Positions 36,616 through 45,672 of a stretch of DNA of 64,000 nt are shown here, one piece after another. Each line of letters starts with the position of its first letter. Positions within the stretch are counted from its first letter, which is position 1. This stretch comes from Micrococcaceae bacterium RIT 802 (GTDB taxonomy: Bacteria; Actinomycetota; Actinomycetes; Actinomycetales; Micrococcaceae). Below the pieces are notes generated by a model. That model was not told the DNA's origin and did no database searches. It saw only the letters and a program-made list of their open reading frames with translations. The stretch is from positions 1 to 64,000 of the forward strand of contig JAFEMX010000009.1 of the NCBI GenBank assembly GCA_016892645.1, given 5' to 3'. Position numbers and translations under genes: made by a program.

Positions 36616-37629
36616 ATGAGTTCAGCATTGCGCGTAGCCGTTGTCGGCGCCGGCCGCATGGGCGCCGACCACATCCAGCGCCTGCACCACAGGATTTCCG
36701 GTGCGGAGGTTGCCGCAGTCGTCGACATCGACCTCGACCGGGCCAACACGGCGATTGCGGGCGTCGAAGGCGCCGTCGCCCTGTCCGACGCCGAGGAGGC
36801 GCTGGACAACGGGGATGTGAACGCCCTGCTCATCGCCACCCCCGGCTTCTTGCACCACGACATCCTGCTCAAGGCCCTGGAACGCGACATCCCGATCCTG
36901 TGTGAGAAGCCGCTGACCCCAGACGCCGCCTCGTCGTGGGAAATCGTCGACGCCGAGGCCAAACTGGGCCGCAAGCGCATCCAGGTCGGCTTCATGCGCC
37001 GTTACGACGCCGAATACGCGCAGTTGGAGCAGCTGGTTCGCGCCGGCGACCTGGGCGAACTGCTGATGCTGCACCACCAGCACCGCAACCCGAACACGCC
37101 GCCTGGGTTCACCAACGAGATGCTCATCAACGACTCGGTCGTCCACGAGTTCGACGCCATCCGCTTCTTCACAGGTGCGGAAATCACCTCCGTCCAGGTG
37201 CGCCTGGGCAAGGCCACGAAGAACGCACCCAACGGCCAACACGATCCGCAGCATGTGCTGATCGAAACCGACTCCGGCGTCCTGGCCGACGTCGAGATCT
37301 ACGTCAACGCCCAGTTCGGCTACGAGGTCGCGACCCAGGCATCCTTCGAGACCGGCATCGTCTCCATCGGCAACGACGCCGGACCCTACGTGCGCACTGC
37401 GGGCCAGTGGGGCGGCCGGGTCACCCCCGGTTTCGAGGAACGCTTCGGCGCCGCCTACGACACCGAGATCCAGGCGTGGGTCGATGCGGCCCGGCAAGGC
37501 GAGCTCGGTGGACCCAGCGCGTGGGACGGCTACGCCACGGCAGCCTGCTGCGAGGCCGGCGTCGAGGCCCAGCGCACCGGCGAGAAGGTCGCGGTCAAGC
37601 TCAACGCCAAACCGGAACTGTACAGCTAG
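36616..37629 (+). CDS. iolG: Inositol 2-dehydrogenase (Gfo/Idh/MocA family)
   Basis: A 337-residue NAD-dependent dehydrogenase, expected to oxidise myo-inositol to 2-keto-myo-inositol. The Rossmann motif VVGAGRMGADHI is at about residues 8-19. The catalytic Lys lies in LCEKPLT near residue 100, and the family C-terminal segment NDSVVHEFDAIRFF contains the conserved His/Asp pair. GAAAGGACA precedes ATG 36616. It is one of six members of this family in the window and the one inside the core operon. Confidence 0.82.
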   Translation: MSSALRVAVVGAGRMGADHIQRLHHRISGAEVAAVVDIDLDRANTAIAGVEGAVALSDAEEALDNGDVNALLIATPGFLHHDILLKALERDIPILCEKPLTPDAASSWEIVDAEAKLGRKRIQVGFMRRYDAEYAQLEQLVRAGDLGELLMLHHQHRNPNTPPGFTNEMLINDSVVHEFDAIRFFTGAEITSVQVRLGKATKNAPNGQHDPQHVLIETDSGVLADVEIYVNAQFGYEVATQASFETGIVSIGNDAGPYVRTAGQWGGRVTPGFEERFGAAYDTEIQAWVDAARQGELGGPSAWDGYATAACCEAGVEAQRTGEKVAVKLNAKPELYS

Positions 37630-37646
37630 CAGTCAAGGAGCAAACG

Positions 37647-38516
37647 ATGAAGATTGCGCTCGACCCCACTCCGTTCCACAGCACCCACTCGCTCCTGGAA
37701 TTCCCGCAACTTGCCGCGGACCTCGGCTACAAGTACCTGCAGCTGACGCCGCACCAGGACCTGCTTCCGTTCTTCACCCACCCCAAGGCCGATGACCAGC
37801 TCGTCGCCGAGCTGCGGGCAGCCTGCAAGAAGGCCGGCGTTGAAGTCGCCTCCATACTGCCGGTGCTGCGCTGGTCCTCCCCAGATCAGGTCCTACGCGA
37901 AGCCGCTGTCAGCTACTGGAAGCGCGCCATCCGCATCGCCGTCGACCTCGGGGTGAACCAGATGAACACGGAGTTCTCCGGCCGTCCCGAACAGCCGGAG
38001 CAGTCGGAGGCCGCGTTCTACCGGTCCATGGAGGAACTCGTCCCGCTCATTGAAAGCGAGGGCATCAACGTCGCCATCGATCCCCACCCGGACGACTTCG
38101 TCGAGGAAGGCCTGGCCGCCTGGCGGGTCATCCGTGGCGTCAACTCGCCCAACCTGTCCTTCGTCTACGTCGCGGCCCACTCCTTCCACATGAAGGATCA
38201 GCCGCTGGACATCATGGCGGCGGTGGGGGACCGCTTACGGGTCGTCCATGTCGCCGACACCATGGACCACCAGGCGTCCCACGGCCTGCGCTACATCACC
38301 AACCCTCCGGGCAATGCCGTCCGCGTGCACCAGCACCTGAAGATCGGCGACGGCGATGTGAACTGGGACGAGTTCTTCGGTGGCCTGGCCGAGAACGGAT
38401 TCACCGACCGGGACGAATCCGTGATGGTCTCCTGCGTCTTCGCCGAAAACGAGAACGCTGCCGAGGTCGCCAGGTACCAGCTGCGCACCATGCAGGACTA
38501 CGTGGCGGGACATTAG
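37647..38516 (+). CDS. iolH: IolH-like TIM-barrel isomerase/epimerase
   Basis: A 289-residue sugar-phosphate isomerase/epimerase-type TIM barrel. It starts MKIALDPTPFHSTHSLLEF and has metal-ligand candidates in VNQMNTEFSG, NVAIDPHPDDFVEEG and VVHVADTMDH. Proteins like this occupy the IolH position in inositol operons, where the exact reaction is poorly defined. AAGGAG precedes the ATG, 17 bases after iolG. A short terminator hairpin covers its stop codon, so it ends the operon. Confidence 0.72.
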   Translation: MKIALDPTPFHSTHSLLEFPQLAADLGYKYLQLTPHQDLLPFFTHPKADDQLVAELRAACKKAGVEVASILPVLRWSSPDQVLREAAVSYWKRAIRIAVDLGVNQMNTEFSGRPEQPEQSEAAFYRSMEELVPLIESEGINVAIDPHPDDFVEEGLAAWRVIRGVNSPNLSFVYVAAHSFHMKDQPLDIMAAVGDRLRVVHVADTMDHQASHGLRYITNPPGNAVRVHQHLKIGDGDVNWDEFFGGLAENGFTDRDESVMVSCVFAENENAAEVARYQLRTMQDYVAGH

Positions 38517-38534
38517 GCGGGACGGGTTCCCGCC
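38516..38534 (+). terminator. Terminator hairpin of the iol operon
   Basis: GGCGGGA (38516-38522) and TCCCGCC (38528-38534) form a 7-base stem with loop cgggt. It begins on the last base of the stop codon. No T-run is present. Confidence 0.55.
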
Positions 38535-39191
38535 CCGGGGAGTTCTGGCGATGCCGTTGTTGCACCAACCATGGTCGGCCGGGATTCCTCGAACCTGGTG
38601 GCCAGGGGGGTGTTCCAAGCGCGATGCGCTCCTCGGCCTGATCGATCCGCCCTGCACGCGGCGGGACGTGCGGCGAAACGCGCCGCTGGCCGCGGCCAGG
38701 GGCCTGCGGTACGGTCCTGCCCCGACGCTGCCGAGGGAGCGCACGTGACACCAGGGGTGGTGCCTGGAGCACCGGCTGGCCGGTCGGCCCTCCCGATGGT
38801 CGAGGTCTGCTGCCAGAATGGAGCGGCGAAGCTCGGCCGGCCCCGGAGGCCTCCTTCCAAATTTCGACGAAACGCTACAGCCTGGCCATGGGGTGCCGCG
38901 CAGCGCCTCCGTGGGAGCGGGGCGCATCGCGAGGTGTCGCTTCACCAGGAGTAACCCATGGAGTTGTGCCGAACCGTTGGCCATTCCGGAGCCGGGGAGC
39001 GCGACATCTGGGGTGAAAACCTCAAATGATCATTGCATCGGACAACCTAATGACGTAATGTCCTTACATGTTGACTTTGTGAATCGCGTCACCCCTCGTG
39101 AGGGAGAAGGGAATGTTCCGATCGCCCTCGAATCGTTGGGATTCCTCCGGGCCCGCGCGTTTCAGCTGCGTCACAATACAAAGGAGTTCCC
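38535..39191. other. Gene-free stretch upstream of iolT
   Basis: About 650 bases without a convincing gene. Several open frames exist, but all are Arg/Pro-rich shadows without ribosome binding sites. The last 160 bases contain the iolT promoter and an iol-type operator. Nothing else was recognised. Confidence 0.5.
39033..39068 (+). promoter_or_regulatory. iolT promoter and iol-type operator
   Basis: TTGCAT (39033-39038), 17 bases, then TAATGT (39056-39061). The motif TGTCCTTACA covers 39059-39068 and overlaps the -10. A second TTGACT at 39071 could serve an alternative promoter. Confidence 0.5.
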
Positions 39192-40691
39192 ATGTCCGAA
39201 AAGCAACAGCCCCTGGTGGGGGCAAAGCTGCCTCCCCTGACCCCGGGACCGCATCGTAAACGAATCGGGCTGATCTCGGTCGTCGCCTGTTTCGGTGGCC
39301 TCCTGTTCGGCTACGACACCGGGGTGGCCAACGGGGCCGAAGGGCCGATGGCCGAGGAGTTGGGCCTGAGCCTGATCCAGATCGGCGTGGTCATCAGTTC
39401 GCTGGTGTTTGCCGCCGCCTTCGGCGCACTGATCTGCGGTTCGATTTCCGACAGGTGGGGGCGTCGCAAGACCATCATCCTGCTTGCCGTGCTGTTCTTC
39501 GTCGGCACACTGTTGGTGATTTTCTCCCCGGCTGGCCCGGAACCCGGGACGTTTTCACCGATCGGATTCACCATTCTGGTGTGTGGTCGAATCATGTTGG
39601 GCATTGCCGTGGGCGGCGCCTCCACCGTCGTCCCGGTCTACCTGGCCGAGATCGCCCCCTACGAGATCCGCGGTTCGATCACCGGACGCAACGAGCTGGC
39701 CATCGTCGTCGGCCAACTGTCCGCATTCGTCGTCAACGCGATCATCGCGGCGACCCTTGGCGGTACCATCGATGGCATCTGGCGCATCATGTTCGCCGTC
39801 TGTGCGATACCGGCAGTCGCCCTGTTCATCGGTATGCTGCGCATGCCCGAATCCCCGCGCTGGCTCGTTGAGAAGCGCCGCTACGCCGAGGCATTGCGAG
39901 TGTTGAAGAGCGTGCGCCCCGAAGAACGGGCCCTGGCCGAATTGCAAGACGTCGAGCGCACTGCCGCTGCGGAGAAAAAGGGAAACAAGGCGATCGGCCT
40001 CAAGGCTGTGGTGACGAACAAGTGGCTCATGCGCATCATTCTCGTCGGTATCGGCGTCTCCATGGCCCAGCAGCTGACTGGCATCAACTCGATCATGTAC
40101 TACGGCACCCGCGTGCTGGAGGAAGCCGGCATGTCCGCCCAGCAGGCGGTCCTCGCGAATATCGCCTTCGGAGTGGTTGCCGTGATGGGCGGTCTCATTG
40201 CCCTGCGCAACATGGACCGCCTGGACCGTCGGAAGACCTTCCTGATTGGCCTGTCGCTGACCACCCTGTGCCACGTGCTGGTCGGCGTCGCCGGCATGCT
40301 CCTGCCCGAGGGCAGCGCGGCCCGTCCCGTCGTGATTCTGGTTCTCGTCGTTGCATTCGTCTTCTCGATGCAGACCTTCCTGAATGTCGCGGTGTGGGTG
40401 TGGCTGGCCGAGATCTTCCCGCTGCACATGCGCGGCCTGGGCATCGGCATTTCCGTCTTCTTCGGTTGGACCACCAACGGCTTTCTGGCACTGTTCTTCC
40501 CATCGCTGGTCTCGGGCATCGGGATCACCGGGTCGTTCTTCCTCTTCGCCGGGATTGGTGTGCTCGCGCTGATCTTCGTGGCCACCCAGGTCCCGGAGAC
40601 CCGCGGCCGTACCCTCGAGGCTCTCGAAGGCGACGTCTCCACCGGCGCCATCTACCTCAGGAGGGCGGAAGACGCCGAGGCCAACATGTAG
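39192..40691 (+). CDS. iolT: Sugar-porter MFS transporter, probable inositol transporter
   Basis: A 499-residue 12-helix sugar porter. Family marks are FGGLLFGYDTGVANGA in helix 1, SDRWGRRKT between helices 2 and 3, YLAEIAPYEIRG, QQLTGINSIMYYG in helix 7 and PETRGRTLE at the end. AAGGAG precedes ATG 39192. The position next to the iol operon with the same operator points to myo-inositol. It resembles IolT1/IolT2 of corynebacteria, but glucose-type sugars cannot be excluded. A 24-base terminator stem follows. Confidence 0.85.
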   Translation: MSEKQQPLVGAKLPPLTPGPHRKRIGLISVVACFGGLLFGYDTGVANGAEGPMAEELGLSLIQIGVVISSLVFAAAFGALICGSISDRWGRRKTIILLAVLFFVGTLLVIFSPAGPEPGTFSPIGFTILVCGRIMLGIAVGGASTVVPVYLAEIAPYEIRGSITGRNELAIVVGQLSAFVVNAIIAATLGGTIDGIWRIMFAVCAIPAVALFIGMLRMPESPRWLVEKRRYAEALRVLKSVRPEERALAELQDVERTAAAEKKGNKAIGLKAVVTNKWLMRIILVGIGVSMAQQLTGINSIMYYGTRVLEEAGMSAQQAVLANIAFGVVAVMGGLIALRNMDRLDRRKTFLIGLSLTTLCHVLVGVAGMLLPEGSAARPVVILVLVVAFVFSMQTFLNVAVWVWLAEIFPLHMRGLGIGISVFFGWTTNGFLALFFPSLVSGIGITGSFFLFAGIGVLALIFVATQVPETRGRTLEALEGDVSTGAIYLRRAEDAEANM

Positions 40692-40709
40692 GTCCTGGTG
40701 CATCTGGAC

Positions 40710-40765
40710 CGAGGGCCCGGGATGGGGCGAACCGAGGAACGGGTTCGCCCCATCCCGGGCCCTCG
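40710..40765 (+). terminator. Very strong 24-bp hairpin terminator
   Basis: Perfect 24-base arms (40710-40733 with 40742-40765, beginning CGAGGGCCCGGGATGGGG) enclose an 8-base loop 18 bases after the iolT stop. It lacks a T-run. It is the longest perfect stem I noted in the window. Confidence 0.8.
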
Positions 40766-41177
40766 CCGTGTGGACCGTCTGCGGTGGGCCGCCCGCCGGC
40801 GGGTGACGGTCCGGCGCCCAACGCGAGCCATGCATGTGACTCCCGGTGGAGGCACCGGCTGCCGCGCGGACTCGGTGTTCTCGGGGCCGCTTGGCGCGAC
40901 CTGCCCGGACTCGGCAAGCCCGGATCGCCCGATGGCCCGGCGGGCCCCAAAAAAGCGGCGCGTTGGCCAGCCGGGGCGTTGTGCGGGTATCCGCACAGGG
41001 CGTCGAATACGGGCTTCATCCATGCCGGGGGTGATGGCCGGGCTGCGGCAGGTGTCCGCCCGTCGCTTCGGTGCTTGCGGTCTTTTCGACAGGCGCCGAG
41101 GGCGGCTGCCGGGTTTTGCGTGGCAGGATGGCCCGGCGGCCCGCGCAGCCACCGGTGCCAGTGCCGGGGCGCACGGC
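40766..41177. other. Gene-free stretch between two terminators
   Basis: About 410 bases between the iolT terminator and the terminator of the convergent minus-strand operon. Open frames here are shadows. No promoter, repeat or RNA gene was recognised. Confidence 0.5.
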
Positions 41178-41209
41178 AAAATCCCCGCTCGCTGGAGTGC
41201 GGACGGGGA
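41178..41209 (-). terminator. Intrinsic terminator of the 41226-43402 operon
   Basis: On the minus strand, TCCCCG (41204-41209 complement) pairs with CGGGGA (41182-41187 complement) and is followed directly by TTTT (41178-41181 complement). It lies 17 bases past the stop codon and is a rare classical terminator with a T-run in this window. Confidence 0.7.
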
Positions 41210-41225
41210 CTTTGGGGAGGACTGT

Positions 41226-42227
41226 TCAGCGGACGCTGGCCGTTTTCGCTGCCTCGAGCAGGACGCCGGCGGCCACTTCGAGGCCCTCGATGCGTCCCAG
41301 CGAGGTGTCCTCGTGCTCGATGTTCACGGCCATCTCCGGGTCGACCTGCCGCAGCGCGGCGACGAACCGGGCCCAGAAGCCCACGTCATGGCCGCTGCCC
41401 AGGGCCACGAAGTCCCAGGCGGAGTCCTGCGGCCACTCGTTCGCGTACTCATGTCCGCCCAGGCCGGTACGTTCCTCGTCGTCGCCCAGGCGGCGGAAGC
41501 GATCGTCCAGCACACCGTAGACCGCGGCCTCCGGATTGATGCGCACATCCTTCGCGGCGGCATGGACCACCAGCGGGCCGAGGTATTCGATGGCGGCAAT
41601 GGGGTCCATGTGCTGCCAGAACAGGTGCGACGGGTCCATTTCCGCCCCGACATTCGTGGTGCCGGCCCGTTCGACGAGCCGCTTGAGCGTCGGCGGATTG
41701 AAGACCAGGTTCTGCGGGTGCATCTCGATCGCGACCTTTACCCCGTGGTCGGCGGCGAGGGCGTCGATCTCCTTCCAGAAGGGTACGGCGACCGTGTCCC
41801 ATTGGTAGTCCAGGACGTCGAGCGATCCCGAGTTCCAGGGGTTGACGATCCAATTGGGCACTGTCGCCCCCGGTTCCCCACCCGGCAGGCCGGACATCGT
41901 GACGACTCGGGTCTGCCCCAGGGCACCGGCCACGCGGATGGCCCGGCGCAGGTCCTCGGCATGGACGGGGCCGATCGCGGGGTTCGGATGCAGTGGGTTG
42001 CCGTTGGCGTTCAGGCCCGCCAGCGCGACGCCCTTCTCCGCGAAGAGTCCGAGGTAGTCGTCGCGCGCCGACTGGCTGGCCAGCAGGTCGTCGACTGGGA
42101 TGTGGACCGGGGGCAGAAAGCCGCCGGCATTGATCTCCGCGGCATTGAGCCCGAGCGAGGAGATGACGTCGAGCGCTTCCGGGAGGGAACGGTCGTGGAG
42201 GATCGCCGTGTAGACACCGAACTTCAC
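41226..42227 (-). CDS. TIM-barrel sugar isomerase/epimerase
   Basis: A 333-residue AP-endonuclease-2-like TIM barrel. Strand and ligand segments include GVYTAILHDRSLPEALDVI at the start, RVVTMSGLPGG, VAIEMHPQNLVFNP, NVGAEMDPSHLFWQ and AVNIEHEDTSLGR, a set fitting a divalent-metal site. The start is GTG 42227, sharing GTGA with the stop of the upstream dehydrogenase gene. The open frame reaching 43097 is the dehydrogenase's shadow. The pairing suggests it converts the keto-sugar made by the dehydrogenase. Confidence 0.8.
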   Translation of the reverse strand: MKFGVYTAILHDRSLPEALDVISSLGLNAAEINAGGFLPPVHIPVDDLLASQSARDDYLGLFAEKGVALAGLNANGNPLHPNPAIGPVHAEDLRRAIRVAGALGQTRVVTMSGLPGGEPGATVPNWIVNPWNSGSLDVLDYQWDTVAVPFWKEIDALAADHGVKVAIEMHPQNLVFNPPTLKRLVERAGTTNVGAEMDPSHLFWQHMDPIAAIEYLGPLVVHAAAKDVRINPEAAVYGVLDDRFRRLGDDEERTGLGGHEYANEWPQDSAWDFVALGSGHDVGFWARFVAALRQVDPEMAVNIEHEDTSLGRIEGLEVAAGVLLEAAKTASVR

Positions 42228-43402
42228 AGGGTCACCTGCTTTCCGCCGGCTTGCGCCGACTGGGCAACGGCGTTGAGCAGCTCCATGTTGCGCAGGCCTT
42301 CGGCGAAGGTGGCGCAGCGGGGGAGCGAGGAGGCCGCGTCCAGTCCGGCGACCTCCTCGAGGAAGGCGCGCGCCTGGTAGCCGAACGCGTCGTTCTGGCC
42401 GAAGCCGACGCCCGGCGCGTCCATGGCCAGGCCGCCGGAGATGTAGGGGTGCTCGGGACCGAGGATGACCTGGCGGTAGCCGTTGGTCTTGGAGGGGCCG
42501 TCGTTGAGGAACAGCTGGATCTCCGCGGGCCGGCGCTGGTCGAAGACCGCGGCGCCGTTCTCGCAGAAGACCTCGAAAGTCAGCGTGTTGGCGTGGCCTG
42601 CGGCGACGCGGGAGACCTCGAAGGAACCCGACCCCTGGGCGAACTCGGCGTTGAAGGTTGCGTAGTCGTCGTTTTCGACGGGTTCGAGGACGTCGCTGAC
42701 TTCCACGTGGTCGTGGCCCATCACGGCACCGAGCGCCACCGGGCGTTCGGTGATGGTCGTCGCGAGGCGGCCGCCGGCCACGGACACCATGTCGCCACAG
42801 AGGAACTCGGCGACATAGGTCAGGTGGCTGCCGACGTCGGCCAACGCGCCCGAGCCCGGTTCGCCCTTGAAGCGCCAGCTCATCGGCGCCTGCGGGCTGG
42901 ATGCGTAGTCCGTCCAGTAGCGGCCGCTGAAGTGCAGCACCTTGCCGAGCGTCCCGGACTGGATGAGCTCGCGGATGTAGGCGATGCCGGGCGTGCGGCG
43001 GAACGTGAAGCCGACGCGGGCCAGAGGGGCGGCCTCGTCGGCGATGCGGGCCATCTCGCGAGCCTCGGACAGGGAATCGCTCAGTGGCTTTTCGCACAGG
43101 ACGTGTTTGCCCGCTGCGAGGAGCCCCTCGACGATTTCCCGGTGGAGCGAGTTGGCGACCACCACGCTGACGACGTCGATGTCATCGGCCGCGGCGATGT
43201 CCTGCCAGGTGCTGTCGTAGCGCTCGTAGCCGAAACGACGGGCTGCCAGGGTGCCGAACTCCTCGTTGATGTCCGCGATGGACACGAGTCGGATCGGGGG
43301 AAGTGTGGGGTCGTAGAGGGTCGATGCTACGTGGTAGGCGGCCGCGTGGGCGCGTCCTGCCATGCCGGCGCCGATCACTGCCACGCCAAGTCCGTTGGAC
43401 AT
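42224..43402 (-). CDS. Gfo/Idh/MocA-family oxidoreductase
   Basis: A 392-residue NAD(P)-dependent sugar or cyclitol dehydrogenase. The Rossmann motif is VIGAGMAGRAHAAAY (about residues 9-23). The catalytic Lys is in HVLCEKPLSDS. GRYWTDYASSPQAPMSWRFKGEPGSGALADVGSH matches the longer IolX/glucose-6-keto type members, with its conserved D-GSH motif. AAGGAGG precedes ATG 43402. It heads a two-gene operon with a TIM-barrel enzyme. It is divergent from a LacI gene, and its promoter carries an iol-type operator in the -35. The substrate is inferred to be a cyclitol or related sugar. Confidence 0.82.
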   Translation of the reverse strand: MSNGLGVAVIGAGMAGRAHAAAYHVASTLYDPTLPPIRLVSIADINEEFGTLAARRFGYERYDSTWQDIAAADDIDVVSVVVANSLHREIVEGLLAAGKHVLCEKPLSDSLSEAREMARIADEAAPLARVGFTFRRTPGIAYIRELIQSGTLGKVLHFSGRYWTDYASSPQAPMSWRFKGEPGSGALADVGSHLTYVAEFLCGDMVSVAGGRLATTITERPVALGAVMGHDHVEVSDVLEPVENDDYATFNAEFAQGSGSFEVSRVAAGHANTLTFEVFCENGAAVFDQRRPAEIQLFLNDGPSKTNGYRQVILGPEHPYISGGLAMDAPGVGFGQNDAFGYQARAFLEEVAGLDAASSLPRCATFAEGLRNMELLNAVAQSAQAGGKQVTL

Positions 43403-43451
43403 GAGTTTCCTCCTTCGTCGTTGATGAGCGGATGGTGGTAGCGGTCGCAAT

Positions 43452-43463
43452 TGGAGCGCTCCA
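43452..43463. promoter_or_regulatory. LacI-type operator TGGAGCGCTCCA
   Basis: A perfect 12-base palindrome with the central CG and AGCGCT core typical of LacI/GalR operators, centred between the divergent dehydrogenase and LacI genes. The LacI protein at 43557 is the likely binder. Confidence 0.7.
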
Positions 43464-43467
43464 TTCA

Positions 43468-43496
43468 AGTGTGACCTTGTGAGTATGTCCTGTCAA
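43468..43496 (-). promoter_or_regulatory. Minus-strand promoter with an iol-type operator
   Basis: On the minus strand, TTGACA (43491-43496), 17 bases, then CACACT (43468-43473). The plus-strand motif TGTCCTGTCA (43486-43495) covers the -35, exactly as in the iolC promoter. With the LacI palindrome beside it, the operon would have two regulators. Confidence 0.65.
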
Positions 43497-43556
43497 TCTT
43501 TCGGTCTGTAGACTCACCTGGTGAAGCCACTGGGAACGACGGGGGAATGGGGAAGT

Positions 43557-44567
43557 ATGTCCGAGAAGCGACCAACGATCTACGACGTCGCCAGTGCGGC
43601 CGGCGTTTCGAAATCCCTGGTGTCCCTGGTTTTGCAGGACTCCCCGAAGGTGTCCGCCGTCAAGCGGGCCTCCGTGGAAAGGGCCATCGCGGAGCTGGGG
43701 TATCGGCCGAGCCGGGCGGCGGCGACATTGGCCGCCAGCCGCAGCCGGACCATCGGGGTCCTCGTGGACGACTTCACCAACCTGTGGTTCGTCGAGCTAC
43801 TCAAGGGGCTGCGTTCCGCCGTCGAGCCCCGGGGCTACCGCGTCCTGGTAGGCGACGTGGCCTCCGGGGGGCCGGATGCGCAGGCCACCCTCGAGAACTT
43901 CCTTTCGCTCGAGGTTGACGCGCTCGTGATCGCGGCGGAGGTGCTTCCGGCCGCGGCTAGCGGGTGGGGAATCCCTGTCGTCGTCGCGGGGAACCGCACC
44001 GTCGACCTGCCGCATGCCGTAGTGGTGGCGGGCGACGACGGCCGGGGTGCCGAGCTGGCGGCTGAACACCTCATCGGGCTCGGCCACCGTAGGCTGGGCC
44101 ATGTCACCGGCCCGGGGGAGGCTGCACGGCTACGCGCCGACTCGTTCGCGCGCACCGTGGCCGGGCATCCCGGAGCCGTGCTCACCGTCCGGGCGGGTGC
44201 CGGAACGCTCGAGGCCGACGGGTACGACGCCGGGACCCGCCTATTGCGCGATGCGCCGGATATCACGGCCATCCTGGCCGCAAACGACACCATGGCACTC
44301 GGTGTGGCGGCTGCACTTCGCGAGGCCGGCCGCGCGGTGCCAGAGGATGTTTCCCTGGTCGGGTTCGACGACTCGCCGCTGGCCAAGTCGCACTTGTTGG
44401 ACCTGACGAGCGTGGACTACCGGGGTGTCGTCGTCGGAGGCGAGGTCGGCGCGGTCCTGCTGCAGTGGCTCGGCGGCGGGAACCCGGCGGCTCCCCCACA
44501 GGTCGCCCCGCGGCTCATGCGGCGCGGATCAACCCAGCCGCCGCGTGGAGCCGCAGCGCAGGGGTGA
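43557..44567 (+). CDS. LacI-family transcriptional regulator
   Basis: A 336-residue LacI repressor. The helix-turn-helix is PTIYDVASAAGVSKSLVSLVL (in two parts; about residues 5-25). The hinge helix region is ELGYRPSRAAATLAASRSRTIGVL, followed by a periplasmic-binding-like effector domain ending in FDDSPLAKS. ATG 43557 sits after a G-rich GGGGAAGT; the GTG at 43521 is an alternative. It is divergent from the dehydrogenase/isomerase pair, with a palindromic operator between them. Confidence 0.85.
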   Translation: MSEKRPTIYDVASAAGVSKSLVSLVLQDSPKVSAVKRASVERAIAELGYRPSRAAATLAASRSRTIGVLVDDFTNLWFVELLKGLRSAVEPRGYRVLVGDVASGGPDAQATLENFLSLEVDALVIAAEVLPAAASGWGIPVVVAGNRTVDLPHAVVVAGDDGRGAELAAEHLIGLGHRRLGHVTGPGEAARLRADSFARTVAGHPGAVLTVRAGAGTLEADGYDAGTRLLRDAPDITAILAANDTMALGVAAALREAGRAVPEDVSLVGFDDSPLAKSHLLDLTSVDYRGVVVGGEVGAVLLQWLGGGNPAAPPQVAPRLMRRGSTQPPRGAAAQG

Positions 44568-44589
44568 CGGGCACGACGCCCCGCCCGGG

Positions 44590-45594
44590 TCAGGTCGCCG
44601 GTGGCGCTGCCGTGCTGTTGCGCAGCACCAGCGACGGCGCATGTTCCCGCAGGCCGGCTGGCTCCCCGGTCAGCCGGGCCGCGGCCCGCTCGACCGCAGA
44701 GGAGGCCAGCGCCTCGACGTCCTGTCGGACACTACTCAGCCCGATGTGGGCGAGGCGCGCAAACTGGCTGTCATCGAAGCCCACCATCGACATCGACCCC
44801 GGGACCGGGACGCCGCCGCGTTCGAGGGCGTCGAGGACCCCCAGCGCGCACCGGTCATTGAACACGACCAGCGCGGTCGGCCTGCGCGCACCGGGCAGCA
44901 GCGCCGCCGCGGCAGTGCCGGCCTTTTCGTCGGGGCCGCCGGGAAGGACCGTCGCATGCCGGCCCAGATCGTGGGCGGCCATTGCACCGAGGTAGGCATC
45001 CCGGCGTTCGGCCGAGGCGACCGCGGTGCCTCCGTCGACGTGTGCGATGTGCCGGTGCCCCAGCCCCACGAGGTGGTCCACGGCCTGGCGGATGCCCGCC
45101 GCGTCATCGGTGCAGACCGATTCCACGGACGGCACGGCCCGGAGCAGGCTGACGACGGGCAGCCGCGCATCCATCGCGGCAAGGGCGGCCGCACCGCCGG
45201 CGGGGGCGATCGCGATGACGGCCTCGCAACCGGCATCGGTGAGGGCCTCCAGTGACCGGGTTTCCGACCGCCGTGGCCCGGTGGCACTGAGGACGACGTC
45301 GAAGCCGCGTAGTTCCGCCGCCGCATAGATCTCGTCGACGAGATCGGCATGGAACGGTTCGGCCAGGCTCAGGGACACCCCCAGCAGTCCCGAACGCAGG
45401 GACCGCAGGGCACGCGCCCTGCTGTCGGGGCGGTAACCGAGCTCGGCGGCCGCGGCCTTCACCTTGGCACGGGAACTTGCGCTGGCACCCTCGGCCCCGC
45501 GCATCACTATGGAGGCCAGTGCGACAGAAACCCCGGACTTCCGTGCCACATCGGCCAGGGTGGGGCGGCGTGGCGGTGGCGTTCCGGTGGTCAT
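44590..45594 (-). CDS. LacI-family transcriptional regulator
   Basis: A 334-residue LacI repressor. The helix-turn-helix is PTLADVARKSGVSVALASIVM, with the hinge AELGYRPDSRARALRSLRSG. The effector domain has VFNDRCALGVLDAL and GFDDSQFARLAHIGLSSV. It is convergent with the preceding LacI gene (22-base gap) and divergent from the dehydrogenase at 45701. Two CTAGAACG palindromes in the gap are its probable operators. Confidence 0.87.
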   Translation of the reverse strand: MTTGTPPPRRPTLADVARKSGVSVALASIVMRGAEGASASSRAKVKAAAAELGYRPDSRARALRSLRSGLLGVSLSLAEPFHADLVDEIYAAAELRGFDVVLSATGPRRSETRSLEALTDAGCEAVIAIAPAGGAAALAAMDARLPVVSLLRAVPSVESVCTDDAAGIRQAVDHLVGLGHRHIAHVDGGTAVASAERRDAYLGAMAAHDLGRHATVLPGGPDEKAGTAAAALLPGARRPTALVVFNDRCALGVLDALERGGVPVPGSMSMVGFDDSQFARLAHIGLSSVRQDVEALASSAVERAAARLTGEPAGLREHAPSLVLRNSTAAPPAT

Positions 45595-45615
45595 GGGCGT
45601 AATCGGGGCTTTCTT

Positions 45616-45629
45616 CTAGAACGATCTAG
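45616..45629. promoter_or_regulatory. LacI operator 1 (CTAGAACGATCTAG)
   Basis: A near-perfect 14-base palindrome with central CG, 21 bases upstream of the minus-strand LacI start. It matches the second site at 45673-45686 in 12 of 14 positions, so it probably serves autorepression. Confidence 0.7.
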
Positions 45630-45672
45630 ACGAGACGTTTCCAGTCTGGCATAGTTGTCGCCAAGACCAAAC

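Noticed and set aside
38535-39058. Possible small genes upstream of iolT
   Set aside because: All frames are Arg/Pro-rich, overlap one another and lack ribosome binding sites.
40698-42380. A 560-residue plus-strand open frame across the gene-free stretch and the TIM-barrel gene
   Set aside because: It begins in a terminator and runs antisense to a recognised gene; low-complexity composition.
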